From positions 2,666,001 through 2,730,000 of the forward strand of contig OZ240685.1 of NCBI GenBank assembly GCA_965199135.1: DNA of 64,000 bases, read 5' to 3'. Each line of letters opens with the position of its first letter. The first letter of the stretch is position 1. Below, piece by piece: positions 16,912 through 26,236 of the stretch. The stretch comes from EB88 sp965199135 (GTDB taxonomy: Bacteria > Acidobacteriota > Terriglobia > Terriglobales > Acidobacteriaceae). The position numbers and the translations under genes are program-made. Below the pieces are notes generated by a model. It saw nothing but the letters and a program-made list of their open reading frames with translations, searched no databases and was not told where the DNA came from.

Positions 16912-17655
16912 ACGGACCATAATCACGAAGCCGTTGTTCTCCGTACCTGGCCGATTCGCGAGGCAGACCAGCTCGTCTCCCTGTTTACCCGCGAAGCGGG
17001 CAAGGTGAAGGGAGTCGCGAAGTCTGCGGCGCGGTCGCGACGCCGTTTCGGCGGAGCGCTCGAGCCGATGACGCATGTACGTGCCCAGTATGCGACCCGT
17101 CCCAAGCAGGAGCTGGTACGGCTCGATTCGCTGGAGATCCTGCACTCGCCGCTGGCGGAGCCTGCCGACTACGCCCGTGCGGCCGCGCTCGCCTTCTACA
17201 CCGAGGTGCTGGACGAGATGCTGCCGGACCATGATCCACAGGACGCAACCTTTCGCCTGTTGGTACATGTGCTGGCGCAGACCCGTGTCGGCCGCATCTG
17301 GATGCCGGTGACCTACTTCGCGCTGTGGATGGTGCGACTGATGGGCTGGATGCCGGAGCTGCGCCGGTGCACGCTCTGCGGAACAGCTTTTGCTCCGGAT
17401 GGCCCGGCCTATTGGCAGCCCGACACAGACGGGCTCTTTTGCGAAGAGCACCGCAAGCTCGGAGCGCTTACCCTGTCGCCTTCCTCGCGCCTGCTGGCAG
17501 ATCAGCTCTTTCGCGCACCGGCAGAGCATTTTGCCGGGGAAGCATGGCCACGCCGGCGTGCCGGGGACCTGAGACGCTTCGCCATGCAGGCGCTCGAGCG
17601 GCATGGCGAGCAACGGCTGCAGAGCGTGGCTGTGCTGATGCGCCTGGGCGGCTGA
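16912..17655 (+). CDS. recO: DNA repair protein RecO, start codon unclear
   Basis: RecO helps load RecA at gaps through the RecFOR pathway. From 16927 the protein reads EAVVLRTWPIREADQLVSLF, the RecO N-terminal OB fold, then KGVAKSAARSRRRFGGALEP, and ends with a region containing a Cys pair (CTLCGTAF). The frame is open from 16816 but contains no ATG, GTG or TTG before the GTG at 17005, which lies inside the conserved OB fold and cannot be the start. An ACG at 16912 gives 247 residues, the usual length; CTG at 16864 is an alternative. The start given is therefore a guess, or the sequence has an error. Confidence 0.8.
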   Translation, partial: TDHNHEAVVLRTWPIREADQLVSLFTREAGKVKGVAKSAARSRRRFGGALEPMTHVRAQYATRPKQELVRLDSLEILHSPLAEPADYARAAALAFYTEVLDEMLPDHDPQDATFRLLVHVLAQTRVGRIWMPVTYFALWMVRLMGWMPELRRCTLCGTAFAPDGPAYWQPDTDGLFCEEHRKLGALTLSPSSRLLADQLFRAPAEHFAGEAWPRRRAGDLRRFAMQALERHGEQRLQSVAVLMRLGG

Positions 17656-17808
17656 GGTCGCAAAGACATCTGCTGTGTTCGAGGGAGCAGCAACAGTCCC
17701 CATGCTTTGCTCATCCCATCCTTAGTGCCTGTTACTCGTAGGTCGGATGCGACCGCGGCATACAGGTTCCTCCCCTAACGTGTCTCCAGCCGATGAAAGC
17801 GAGTCCCG

Positions 17809-19029
17809 ATGAAAGCGATAACCTGGCACGGCAAAGAAGATGTGCGCGTCGAACGCGTCCCTGACCCAGCCATCATCGATCCGACCGACGCCATTGTGCA
17901 GATTACCTCGACTGCGATCTGCGGTTCTGATCTCCACCTGTATGACGGCGTGATGCCTACCATGGAAGCCGGTGATGTGCTCGGCCATGAGCCGATGGGC
18001 ATCGTGGTCGCGGTTGGCAGCGCGGTGAAGCGTCTGAAGGTCGGCGACCGCGTTGTGGTTCCATTCACAATCTCGTGTGGCCACTGCTACTTCTGCGAGA
18101 AGACGCTGTTCTCGCTCTGCGACACCTCGAACCCGAGCGCCAAGATGGCAGAGAAGGTGATGGGTCACTCGCCCGCCGGGCTCTTCGGCTTCTCGCACAT
18201 GCTCGGCGGCTTTGCCGGCGGACAGGCCGAGTATCTCCGTGTGCCGTTTGCAGATGTGGGCCCGGTCAAGGTGCGGGAGTCGTTGACCGACGAGCAGGTG
18301 CTGTTTCTCTCGGATATTTTCCCGACCGGCTACATGGCTGCGGAGAACGCCGAGATCGAGCCTGGCGACACAGTCGCGATCTGGGGCTGCGGACCCGTGG
18401 CGCAGTTCGCGATCCAGAGCGCCTGGATGCTGGGCGCGGGACGCGTGATCGCGATTGACATGGTTCCGGAGCGGCTTGAGATGGCGCGCACCTACGGCCG
18501 TGCCGAGACGATCGACTTTTCGAAGGACCATGTCATCGACAAGCTGAACGAGATGACCAAGGGTCGCGGGCCGGACCGCTGCATTGATGCCGTCGGCGGG
18601 GAAGCCCACTCGGCCGGCTTTGTCGGCACTCTCGACAAGATCAAGCAGACACTGAAGACCGAGAATGACCGCCCGGAAGTGTTGCGCGATGCGATCATCG
18701 CCTGCCGCAAGGGTGGAACGATCTCGGTCCCAGGGGTGTACGTGGGCCTGGTCGACAACATTCCGTTTGGGGCCGCCATGAACAAGGGACTGACCTTCAA
18801 GATGGGTCAGACGCATGTGCAGCGTTACCTGGAGCCATTGCTCAGCCGCATCGAGTCTGGTGAGATCGATCCATCGTTCGTGGTCACGCACTCAGTCTCG
18901 CTCGATGAGGCGCCCGAGATGTACAGGACCTTCCGCGACAAGAAGGACGGTTGCATCAAGGTTGTTCTGAAGCCCGGAACGGAGCCCGCGATCGGCGGCA
19001 CACTCCGTACCGGCGAACTGCACGTGTAA
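17809..19029 (+). CDS. Zinc-dependent alcohol dehydrogenase family protein
   Basis: 406 residues of the medium-chain dehydrogenase family. Catalytic zinc ligands are Cys in STAICGSDLH and GHE in VLGHEPMG; the structural zinc motif CGHCYFCEKTLFSLC follows. The Rossmann motif is WGCGPVAQF. The C-terminal half includes the long insert around residues 240-300 that is seen in glutathione-independent formaldehyde dehydrogenase-like members. The substrate alcohol or aldehyde is unknown. It stands alone, followed by a strong hairpin. Confidence 0.9.
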   Translation: MKAITWHGKEDVRVERVPDPAIIDPTDAIVQITSTAICGSDLHLYDGVMPTMEAGDVLGHEPMGIVVAVGSAVKRLKVGDRVVVPFTISCGHCYFCEKTLFSLCDTSNPSAKMAEKVMGHSPAGLFGFSHMLGGFAGGQAEYLRVPFADVGPVKVRESLTDEQVLFLSDIFPTGYMAAENAEIEPGDTVAIWGCGPVAQFAIQSAWMLGAGRVIAIDMVPERLEMARTYGRAETIDFSKDHVIDKLNEMTKGRGPDRCIDAVGGEAHSAGFVGTLDKIKQTLKTENDRPEVLRDAIIACRKGGTISVPGVYVGLVDNIPFGAAMNKGLTFKMGQTHVQRYLEPLLSRIESGEIDPSFVVTHSVSLDEAPEMYRTFRDKKDGCIKVVLKPGTEPAIGGTLRTGELHV

Positions 19030-19044
19030 GTTGACAGGGAGCAT

Positions 19045-19068
19045 CCCGGGTCTCTGCGGAGACCCGGG
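19045..19068. terminator. Strong hairpin between convergent genes
   Basis: A perfect 10-bp stem (CCCGGGTCTC at 19045-19054 with its complement at 19059-19068) around a TGCG loop, between the dehydrogenase stop and the stop of the next minus-strand gene. T-richness is weak on the plus side, so use in either direction is possible. Confidence 0.7.
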
Positions 19069-19086
19069 CACTCTTGCTGCGCGGTC

Positions 19087-20154
19087 CTACTGCGCGGCAG
19101 CCGTGCCTGCTGAGGACTTACCCTTGACACTGTCGGGAGAAGCAAGGCTCCAGGTCTCCGTGGTCGCGCCACTCTCGGTCGCTGTCACAACTGACCCGCT
19201 TGCGACCCCGGTCTTTCTTCCCGCAACGAGCTCGAAGTGACTGGAGACTCCGTTTGAAAGTGACGGAGTAAAGATGAGCGTGAGCGTGTGCCCCGGCTTG
19301 GCGTCTGCAGGACCGAGGCGCACACTGGCGGCGGAAAAGCTCGTACCTGGCGTCCCCTCGAGTGTCTGCACCGTCCCATGATCTTTGCTCGAGAACGTCA
19401 CCTCCATGGTGTTGCCCCTCCCTGCATCGGCGTGCCCCGCATACGCGGTTCCATACTGTGACGTGATCTGCCAGTTGGCCCCTGAGAGGGTCGTGGGCTC
19501 TGCCCCGGTCCAGGTCACGTGCGTGGGTGCGAACGACAGGATGTGCACGCCCGTCGAGATCGCGCCGTGGTAGGGGATGAAGTATGGCGGCTGCGCATAC
19601 TCCTTCCACACATCAGCCGTGCTTGTCACCGCGCCAACTCGCAGCGCTGTTCCTTCGCCAGCGAGTGCGCCCTGCTCACGGTAAAGCAGCACGGGAAAGG
19701 GCGCATCGACCGGGCTCAGCCCGCTGCCTTGCTCGCTGATGTCGGTGCCCTGCACAAACTGCCATGACACCGGCACCCCTTTCTCGGTGTTGAAGCGCAG
19801 GAGGTACTGCGCCTCCTTGCCTGGGGAGGCGGGCTGGTCAAAGGCCATCTGCACGAGATAGGCATCGTCGCCTTTCGCTTTGTCTTCTGCAACCAGCGCG
19901 GGCACATTTGCGTAGTGCACGCGCTTGCCGCTGGCGCGGTCGATCAGCGACGCATCGTAACGGGGCGCTTTTTCCCGGTCATCGACGTACAGCAGGATCA
20001 TGGAGTATGGCAGCTCCGGCCCGACAAACTGCACCATCTGCATCGGCCAGTACTGGTACTGCACCCCGGCGAGGGGCAGGGGTGCTGTTTGCGCGAGGGC
20101 TGCCGTGGCAAGGGAGCAGAGAGCAACGGTGCTGAGAGCGATGCGGACGTTCAT
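19087..20154 (-). CDS. Exported protein of unknown function
   Basis: 355 residues with a signal peptide ending near ATAALAQTAP. The body looks beta-rich, with no cysteines apart from one in the signal sequence, and no catalytic motif I can recognise. It is downstream of the TonB-dependent receptor gene by 30 bases on the same strand, so it is probably part of the same transcript; it could be a substrate-binding or accessory protein for that receptor. That link is inference from position only. Confidence 0.6.
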   Translation of the reverse strand: MNVRIALSTVALCSLATAALAQTAPLPLAGVQYQYWPMQMVQFVGPELPYSMILLYVDDREKAPRYDASLIDRASGKRVHYANVPALVAEDKAKGDDAYLVQMAFDQPASPGKEAQYLLRFNTEKGVPVSWQFVQGTDISEQGSGLSPVDAPFPVLLYREQGALAGEGTALRVGAVTSTADVWKEYAQPPYFIPYHGAISTGVHILSFAPTHVTWTGAEPTTLSGANWQITSQYGTAYAGHADAGRGNTMEVTFSSKDHGTVQTLEGTPGTSFSAASVRLGPADAKPGHTLTLIFTPSLSNGVSSHFELVAGRKTGVASGSVVTATESGATTETWSLASPDSVKGKSSAGTAAAQ

Positions 20155-20183
20155 GGCCGTTCTCCAGATCGTGAGTGGGACAG

Positions 20184-22943
20184 TCAGAAGGCGAAGCGGG
20201 CGCCGAGCTCGAGCCGGCGTGCAGCCTCAGCTGCGAGCGACTGCCCAAAGGTTTCCGGGGACGACACAACTGTGCCTACCGCGGTTACATTTGTGTGGTT
20301 GAGGATGTTGGCGCTCCTCGCGTTGAAGGTCAGGGTTCGTGAAGACTCCTTGCCCTTGCTCAGCGTGAAGGCGCGGCTCAGGTTCATGTCGAGGTGAACC
20401 AGTCCCGGCATGGTTCCCAGGTTGCGCGGCACGTCGCCGTTGACGGCATTCGTGCTCAGGAGTCCGAAGCGCGTGTTGTAGACGCCGCTCGTGCCAGCCG
20501 AGCCAGCGACGGCGTAGCTGGGCCGATCGTTGAAGTCGCCGTCGCCATTGGCATCGGTGCCGGTGGTGACGTTGTAGGGGGAGCCGCTCGAGGCGTCGAG
20601 CTGCATGGAGAGCTCGACCTTGCGTGGCAGATTCACGTTGCCAAACATGAAGAACTGGTGGGTCTGCTCCCAGTCCGACCGTGCCCGCTCGCCGGCATCG
20701 GAGTAGGAGTTCTGCGGCATCACTGTGCCCTTACCGACGTTGCCGAGAAAGTCCATGTGCACGTAGCCGGCGAAGAAACCGAAGCGCTTGTAGCTGTGTT
20801 GATCGAGCCCCAGGAAGACGACATTGCCGCCGAGATGCCCGGTGTTCTGAAACTGCAGCATGTTGACACTGGGCTCGATCGGCCGCGGGGCGAGCAGGGC
20901 CTCGGTCGGTGTAGGGATGACATTGCCGTTCGCAGCAACCAGCGGCGCATTGATATTGCGCTGGCGGACCACATTCCACGCATCGTCGAGAAAGAGATTG
21001 GCCTGCGCATGCCAGTGGTGCGGGAAGTCATGCTCGGCGCCGATCTGGCCCTCGAAGGACATCGGCTGCATCAGGCTGTGCGGGAACTGCTCGAGTGTGC
21101 TGACCTGGATCGAACCCGTTGTGGGCACGAGAGGCGTGGCGAAGCTGGGCGAGTACACGAGCGCCTCCTGCTGGCGAACGCCATTCAGGCGGTAGACCTG
21201 TGTTGCTTCGGCCTGCCGGTTGATGCTCGAGAAGAGCCCTGCGCGGAGGTGAACGACCGTCTTCGACTTCTTGTCGGGCGCCCAAGCGAGCCCCACGCGC
21301 GGGTCGAAGTTGCTGTACGAACCAGGTGTGGTCTGGATCGCGTAGCGCAGTCCGGCTGAGAACGACAGCCGGGGCTGGAGCTTGATGGTGTCCTGCGCAT
21401 AGAGCGCAAGCCGCCACTGCGTCAGCGGCACGAGCGGGTCGCCGCTGTTCTGCTGAAAGGTCGTCGGCGCGCCGCCTGCTGCTCCCTCGAGTGCGCGCTG
21501 GTACTGCTCGATCGGCGAGAGGTTGATGGCACTGCCGCTCGCATCGAGCACTGGTGACGAACCGCCACCGAAGACGTACGCGCCATTGAACGTATCGGGA
21601 TCGTAGTCGTGCACGAAGATGCCGAGAGACTGCGCGCCGATCTTCCACTCCTGTTTGCCCTTGGTCCAAAGCACGTCATCATCAATCTCGAGATCGCGCT
21701 CCCGATCGTTCAGATTGCCAGCCGTGGAGCCGCCGCCATTGAAGTAGCCCGACACATTGAGCGCCGCAGCATCAGAGGTTGGCGTCTGCTCGGTCCGCTT
21801 CCAGGTGTAGCCGATGTGTGTCTCGTGCAAGAGCGTGGCGCTCAGCGTCTGCGTGTTGGTGAAGCGCAGGTCGTACTCGCTGACCAGGCTTCCGTAGCCT
21901 GCTTCTTCGAGCGTGAGCCCACCGACACCCTGGTTGCCGAGATTGTTGGTGTTGGCCGAGAAGGAGAGCGTCGCCGCATCCCCGGGCGTGACCTGCCAGT
22001 CGCCGCGTGCCGACGCGATCCAGAGCCGCTGCGGCGCGGCGACGGTCTGGTGCAGGTTGGTGAGCGTGCCATCGCTCGCGAGCGTCTCTGCGTTGACGAT
22101 GTTGAATTCGTTGATGTCCCGTTTTTCAAGGGCGAGCGAGAAGTCACTCTTCTTTGCGGTGATCGGGCCGCTGAGCTCAAAGCCGTAACGGCGCTTGCTC
22201 GCCGGGGTCGCGGTCACCGAGAAGGGATCGGTCGCGTTGAAGCTGCCTTCGCTGTCGATAAAGAACACGGCTCCGTGATAGCTCGCGGCGCCTGGCTTGG
22301 TGACGATCTCGATGCGCCCTCCATCGTAGGGAGGGCTGTCGTACTCGGACGAGAACATGTCGGGGTTGACCCGGATGGATGCGATCGAACTCTTCGGCGG
22401 CAGCGCGCTCCCGTTCTGAAAGCCGTCCACGGTGATCGTCGCCGAGCCGGGCGAGCCGCCGCTCGTGGCTGCCAGGATTTGCAGCTGCCGCTGAAAATCA
22501 TCCGGATCATCGGCAAGCTGCTGGACATCCTTGCCAGTGAGCGTGGTGGTGCCCGCGCCGTGGTCGGCATCGATCGCAGTGGCATCGTCGCCCACCGTCA
22601 CGGACGTTTCGACCTTTGCAAGCGCGAGCCGCAGCGTGACCTGGGCCGACTCGCCGGCATGCTTGGTGACGACGCCGGTCGCCGGCGCGAATCCCTCCGC
22701 GTCTGCGTTCAGCGTGGTGGTCATCGCCGGCACGCAGGGCAATACAAAGTGGCCAGAACCATCGCTTGTCGCTGTCTCGCCATCGCTCGCCGTCACGGTC
22801 GCTGAGGCAACGCTGGCGCCATTCGGGTCGACAACCGTACCCTCCACGCGTACGCCGGTGGGGCAGTGCCCCTGTGCCTGGGCAGCTACCGGCGCCAGCA
22901 GCCCCGCCAGCATCGCACTCTTCAGCCCGTTCCATCTCGCCAT
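20184..22943 (-). CDS. TonB-dependent receptor, Oar-like, with carboxypeptidase regulatory-like domain
   Basis: 919 residues for outer-membrane uptake. After a signal peptide (to about AQAQGH), an Ig-like carboxypeptidase-regulatory domain covers about 27-100 (VEGTVVDPNGASVASATVT). The plug follows, with DADHGAGTTTLTGKDVQQL, and the barrel continues to the end, finishing in an aromatic (GARFAF). This domain order is typical of Acidobacteria and Bacteroidetes importers for large substrates. The cargo is unknown; secreted glycoside hydrolase genes lie upstream in the window. A 14-bp palindrome sits 77 bases upstream of the start. Confidence 0.92.
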   Translation of the reverse strand: MARWNGLKSAMLAGLLAPVAAQAQGHCPTGVRVEGTVVDPNGASVASATVTASDGETATSDGSGHFVLPCVPAMTTTLNADAEGFAPATGVVTKHAGESAQVTLRLALAKVETSVTVGDDATAIDADHGAGTTTLTGKDVQQLADDPDDFQRQLQILAATSGGSPGSATITVDGFQNGSALPPKSSIASIRVNPDMFSSEYDSPPYDGGRIEIVTKPGAASYHGAVFFIDSEGSFNATDPFSVTATPASKRRYGFELSGPITAKKSDFSLALEKRDINEFNIVNAETLASDGTLTNLHQTVAAPQRLWIASARGDWQVTPGDAATLSFSANTNNLGNQGVGGLTLEEAGYGSLVSEYDLRFTNTQTLSATLLHETHIGYTWKRTEQTPTSDAAALNVSGYFNGGGSTAGNLNDRERDLEIDDDVLWTKGKQEWKIGAQSLGIFVHDYDPDTFNGAYVFGGGSSPVLDASGSAINLSPIEQYQRALEGAAGGAPTTFQQNSGDPLVPLTQWRLALYAQDTIKLQPRLSFSAGLRYAIQTTPGSYSNFDPRVGLAWAPDKKSKTVVHLRAGLFSSINRQAEATQVYRLNGVRQQEALVYSPSFATPLVPTTGSIQVSTLEQFPHSLMQPMSFEGQIGAEHDFPHHWHAQANLFLDDAWNVVRQRNINAPLVAANGNVIPTPTEALLAPRPIEPSVNMLQFQNTGHLGGNVVFLGLDQHSYKRFGFFAGYVHMDFLGNVGKGTVMPQNSYSDAGERARSDWEQTHQFFMFGNVNLPRKVELSMQLDASSGSPYNVTTGTDANGDGDFNDRPSYAVAGSAGTSGVYNTRFGLLSTNAVNGDVPRNLGTMPGLVHLDMNLSRAFTLSKGKESSRTLTFNARSANILNHTNVTAVGTVVSSPETFGQSLAAEAARRLELGARFAF

Positions 22944-23019
22944 ATGCGACTCCTTGCGTCTGTGGTTATCCTCGGTCGAAGTGCACGGCTGCCCTAGTGC
23001 GGCTTGTCACCAAACGGCA

Positions 23020-23033
23020 ATGACAATTGTCAT
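23020..23033. promoter_or_regulatory. 14-bp perfect palindrome, candidate operator
   Basis: ATGACAATTGTCAT is a perfect inverted repeat in the 192-bp divergent region between the TonB-dependent receptor and glyQ. It is in a place where it could bind a dimeric repressor of either gene. No regulator is adjacent, so the protein that would bind it is unknown. Confidence 0.4.
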
Positions 23034-23135
23034 CGCGAGGTTCGGGTACGCAGGAGCGGCCCTCCTGGTTCCTTCTTTCTTGCTCTCCGGTAAACTGGTC
23101 CGAGCGGCAGACGCTTCTGCCCGAAAGACGGACCC

Positions 23136-24137
23136 TTGGCTTCTTCTGCACCAGCACGGCCGGCGCCGCTTAGCTTTCAGCAACTGCTCTTCGCCCTGCA
23201 GACGTTCTGGGCGGAGCGTGGCTGTGTGTTGCAGCAGCCCTTTGATATCGAAGTCGGCGCGGGTACCATGTCGCCGGAAACGTTTCTCCGCGTGCTGGGG
23301 CCGAAGCCGGTTCGGCTGGCTTACGCGCAGCCATCGCGCCGTCCGGCCGATGGTCGGTACGGAGAAAACCCGAACCGGCTGTACAAGCACACGCAGTTCC
23401 AGGTGATCCTGAAGCCGCCGCCGGCCAACGTGCAGGAAGTGTATCTCCAGTCACTCGCGGCGATCGGCATCGATCTGCGCGAGCACGATCTGAAGTTTGA
23501 AGAAGATAATTGGGAGTGGCCGGTCGGTGGTGCCTGGGGCGTCGGCTGGCAGGTGATGCTCGATGGACTCGAGATCACCCAATTCACGTACTTCCAGCAG
23601 TGCGGCGGGATGGACCTCGATCCGATCACCGGCGAGATCACATACGGCCTCGAGCGCATTGCGGGCTTTCTGCAGGATGTGGATTCGATCTACGACATTG
23701 TGTGGGCACGCGATCCTGAGACCGGTGTCGCGGTGACCTACGGCGACATGCGCCTCGAGGAAGAACTGCAACTGTCCGTGTACAGTTTTGAGGCTGCCGA
23801 GGTTGACAAGCTCTGGGAACACCTGCGGCTCTACGAAGCGGAGTGCAGTGCGTTGCTGGCCAGCTTTCGCGATGCAGAGAAGCTGAGCGGCGAGCATGCG
23901 CGACAGCATGAGCGTTTGCTTGAGGAAGAGACGGCGAAGCCCGTACAGGAGCTGGACCTGAGGCGCTTTCCTGTGTTGGGCGCATACGAGCTCTGTCTCA
24001 AGTGCTCCCATCTGTTCAACCTGCTCGACGCGCGTGGCGCGATATCTGTAACCGAGCGGGTTGCCGTTATGGCGAGGATTCGGACACTGGTGGTCGGTGT
24101 TGCGCGTGCCTATGCCGCGCAGAAAGAAAAGAGCTGA
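23136..24137 (+). CDS. glyQ: Glycyl-tRNA synthetase alpha subunit
   Basis: Catalytic subunit of the bacterial alpha2-beta2 glycyl-tRNA synthetase, which charges tRNA-Gly. 333 residues, slightly above the usual 290-310. The class II motifs are present: LQPSRRPADGRYGENPNR-like motif 2 (as AQPSRRPADGRYGENPNR), FQVILKPPP, and the motif 3 region GLERIAGFLQDVDSIYD. Start is a TTG at 23136 with a weak ribosome site; the first dozen residues are Ala/Pro-rich and not conserved, so translation could begin slightly later. glyS follows after five bases. Confidence 0.92.
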   Translation: MASSAPARPAPLSFQQLLFALQTFWAERGCVLQQPFDIEVGAGTMSPETFLRVLGPKPVRLAYAQPSRRPADGRYGENPNRLYKHTQFQVILKPPPANVQEVYLQSLAAIGIDLREHDLKFEEDNWEWPVGGAWGVGWQVMLDGLEITQFTYFQQCGGMDLDPITGEITYGLERIAGFLQDVDSIYDIVWARDPETGVAVTYGDMRLEEELQLSVYSFEAAEVDKLWEHLRLYEAECSALLASFRDAEKLSGEHARQHERLLEEETAKPVQELDLRRFPVLGAYELCLKCSHLFNLLDARGAISVTERVAVMARIRTLVVGVARAYAAQKEKS

Positions 24138-24142
24138 TCCGG

Positions 24143-26236
24143 ATGGCTGAGCTGTTATTGGAGATTGGCCTTGAAGAAGTACCGGCGCGCATGCTCGCTG
24201 CTGCGGAAGCGGAGCTTGGCGCACGCGTAAAGTCGCTGCTGGAGCGAGAGCAACTGCTTGCAGCCGGAGCGGAGGTCACAACATTCTCGACGCCGCGCCG
24301 TCTGGCCGTGCTGATGCATGGGGTGGCTTTGAAGCAGGAAGATGCCGAGGAGCGGCTGACCGGACCCGCCTGGGCAATCGCCTTCAAGGGCGGTTCGCCA
24401 ACGCCTGCAGCGCATGCCTTTGCCAGGAAAGCCGGAGTCGCTGTCGAGCAGTTGACGCCGCTTGCGACACCGAAGGGTGACTATGCAAGCGTCACCGTGG
24501 CGAGACCGGGGCTTGCTGCCTCTGCCCTGCTGCGTGACTCGCTGCCGAAAGAGATTGCTGCGCTGAACTGGCCGAAGGCGATGTACTGGCGGGCAGGGAA
24601 GCCGGAGCGCTTTGTACGCCCCGTGAAGTGGCTCGTTGCCTTGCTCGATGAGGAAGTGCTTCCGATCGAATATGCCGGTGTGCGGGCCGGGCGCGACTCA
24701 CGCGGTCACCGCGTGCTGCACGGAGAGGCTCCTGTCGGGATCTCCTCACCAGCCGCGTATCGCGAAGCGCTTGAAGCTGCTTTTGTGATGCCCGTGGTAA
24801 AAGCGCGTCGACACGCTATTCGCAAGGCGCTCGATCACGTCACCCGCACGGTCGCAGGCGCGCGCTGGCGTGAGGACGAGGCGCTGGTCGAGTCTGTGAC
24901 CCATCTGACGGAGTGGCCCTCGGTCATCCTAGGCACCTTTGCGTCGTCCTACCTGTCGTTGCCGGAAGAAGTGCTCGTCACGGTGATGCGTGACCACCAG
25001 AAGTATTTCGCTGTGGAAGACGCGAGCGGCACACTCATGCCGCACTTCCTCACGGTACTTAACACTGCGACCAGTGCTGCGGGCGAAGCAGTGATCCGAC
25101 ACGGCAACGAGCGCGTGTTGCGCGCACGCTTCAACGACGCACAGTTCTTCTGGGATTTCGACCAGAGGATTCCGCTGGCACAACGTGCGCCGATGCTCAA
25201 TAAGGTCACATTCCAGAAGGACCTTGGCTCCTACAGCGAGAAGACCGAACGCACGGGAGCAATCGCACAGCAGCTTGCATCGCTCATGACTGCTCGCGGA
25301 ACCCCGGTGAACACCGCAGCACTCAGCGAGGCTGTGACGCTTGCCAAGACGGATCTCACGACCGAACTGGTGAAAGAGTTCACGGAACTACAGGGCATCA
25401 TCGGCGGTGTGTATGCACGCAGCCAGGGACTCAGCGAGGCCACTGCCTCAGCTATCTACTTCCAGTACCGCCCCCTCGCAGTTACAGATAGCATCCCGCC
25501 CACCGTGGAAGGGCAGCTGCTGGGCCTTGCGGATCGTATCGGCACCCTCGCCGACATGTTCGCGATCGGTCTCGAACCGACCGGTTCCAAAGACCCCTAC
25601 GCATTGCGCCGCGCGGGCAACGCAGTGATGAAGATCCTCGCGACTTCGGGGCTTCCCCTCACGCTCGACGACTTGCTCGGCGCAGCAGGGAACGCAAGCG
25701 AAAGTCTCCGCGCCTTTCTTCGCGACAGGCTGGACTTCTTTCTGCGCGAGATCCACAAGCTCGACCCCGCTGTTGTCTCGGCAGTGCTTGCCGCCGAAGC
25801 CTCCGACGTGCGCGACGCCGAGGCCCGTGCGCTGGCGCTTGCCTCGGTGCGCAACCATCCGGATTTCGCCTCGATCGCTGCTGCCTGGAAGCGCACCAAG
25901 AATATCCTGCGCCAGGCCGGGGAGAAGGGCTTTGCCATAGCGCCCTCCGTGACCGCTGCCCACCTGAGCGAGGCAGCTGAAGAAGAGCTCTCTCAATCTG
26001 TCACCGCGTTGGTGCCGCTTGTGGACGCCTGTCGTGCGGAGAGGAATTACAAGGGCGCCCTCGAGCAGATTGCCACGCTGCGGCCGCCCATCGACCGGTT
26101 CTTCGAGGGAACCATGGTGCTGGTCGATAACCCGGAACTGCGCGCGAACCGGCTGGCGCTGCTGCAACGGATTGTGCACGAGTTCGGCCGTATCGCAGAC
26201 TTCTCGGAGCTTGCTCCGCTCAAGGAAGACGCATGA
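24143..26236 (+). CDS. glyS: Glycyl-tRNA synthetase beta subunit
   Basis: 697 residues, the expected size. The N-terminus MAELLLEIGLEEVPARML is the conserved beta-subunit start, which fixes the ATG at 24143 although the frame is open upstream to 24002. The beta subunit binds tRNA and supports the alpha subunit; it carries an HD-like and an anticodon-binding-like C-terminal part. It overlaps the next gene by four bases (ATGA). Confidence 0.95.
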   Translation: MAELLLEIGLEEVPARMLAAAEAELGARVKSLLEREQLLAAGAEVTTFSTPRRLAVLMHGVALKQEDAEERLTGPAWAIAFKGGSPTPAAHAFARKAGVAVEQLTPLATPKGDYASVTVARPGLAASALLRDSLPKEIAALNWPKAMYWRAGKPERFVRPVKWLVALLDEEVLPIEYAGVRAGRDSRGHRVLHGEAPVGISSPAAYREALEAAFVMPVVKARRHAIRKALDHVTRTVAGARWREDEALVESVTHLTEWPSVILGTFASSYLSLPEEVLVTVMRDHQKYFAVEDASGTLMPHFLTVLNTATSAAGEAVIRHGNERVLRARFNDAQFFWDFDQRIPLAQRAPMLNKVTFQKDLGSYSEKTERTGAIAQQLASLMTARGTPVNTAALSEAVTLAKTDLTTELVKEFTELQGIIGGVYARSQGLSEATASAIYFQYRPLAVTDSIPPTVEGQLLGLADRIGTLADMFAIGLEPTGSKDPYALRRAGNAVMKILATSGLPLTLDDLLGAAGNASESLRAFLRDRLDFFLREIHKLDPAVVSAVLAAEASDVRDAEARALALASVRNHPDFASIAAAWKRTKNILRQAGEKGFAIAPSVTAAHLSEAAEEELSQSVTALVPLVDACRAERNYKGALEQIATLRPPIDRFFEGTMVLVDNPELRANRLALLQRIVHEFGRIADFSELAPLKEDA

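Noticed and set aside
16837..17703. Long minus-strand frame upstream of the HNH gene (open from 17703)
   Set aside because: This part is antisense to recO, which has clear conserved motifs. Only the 3' part with HNH motifs is a gene.
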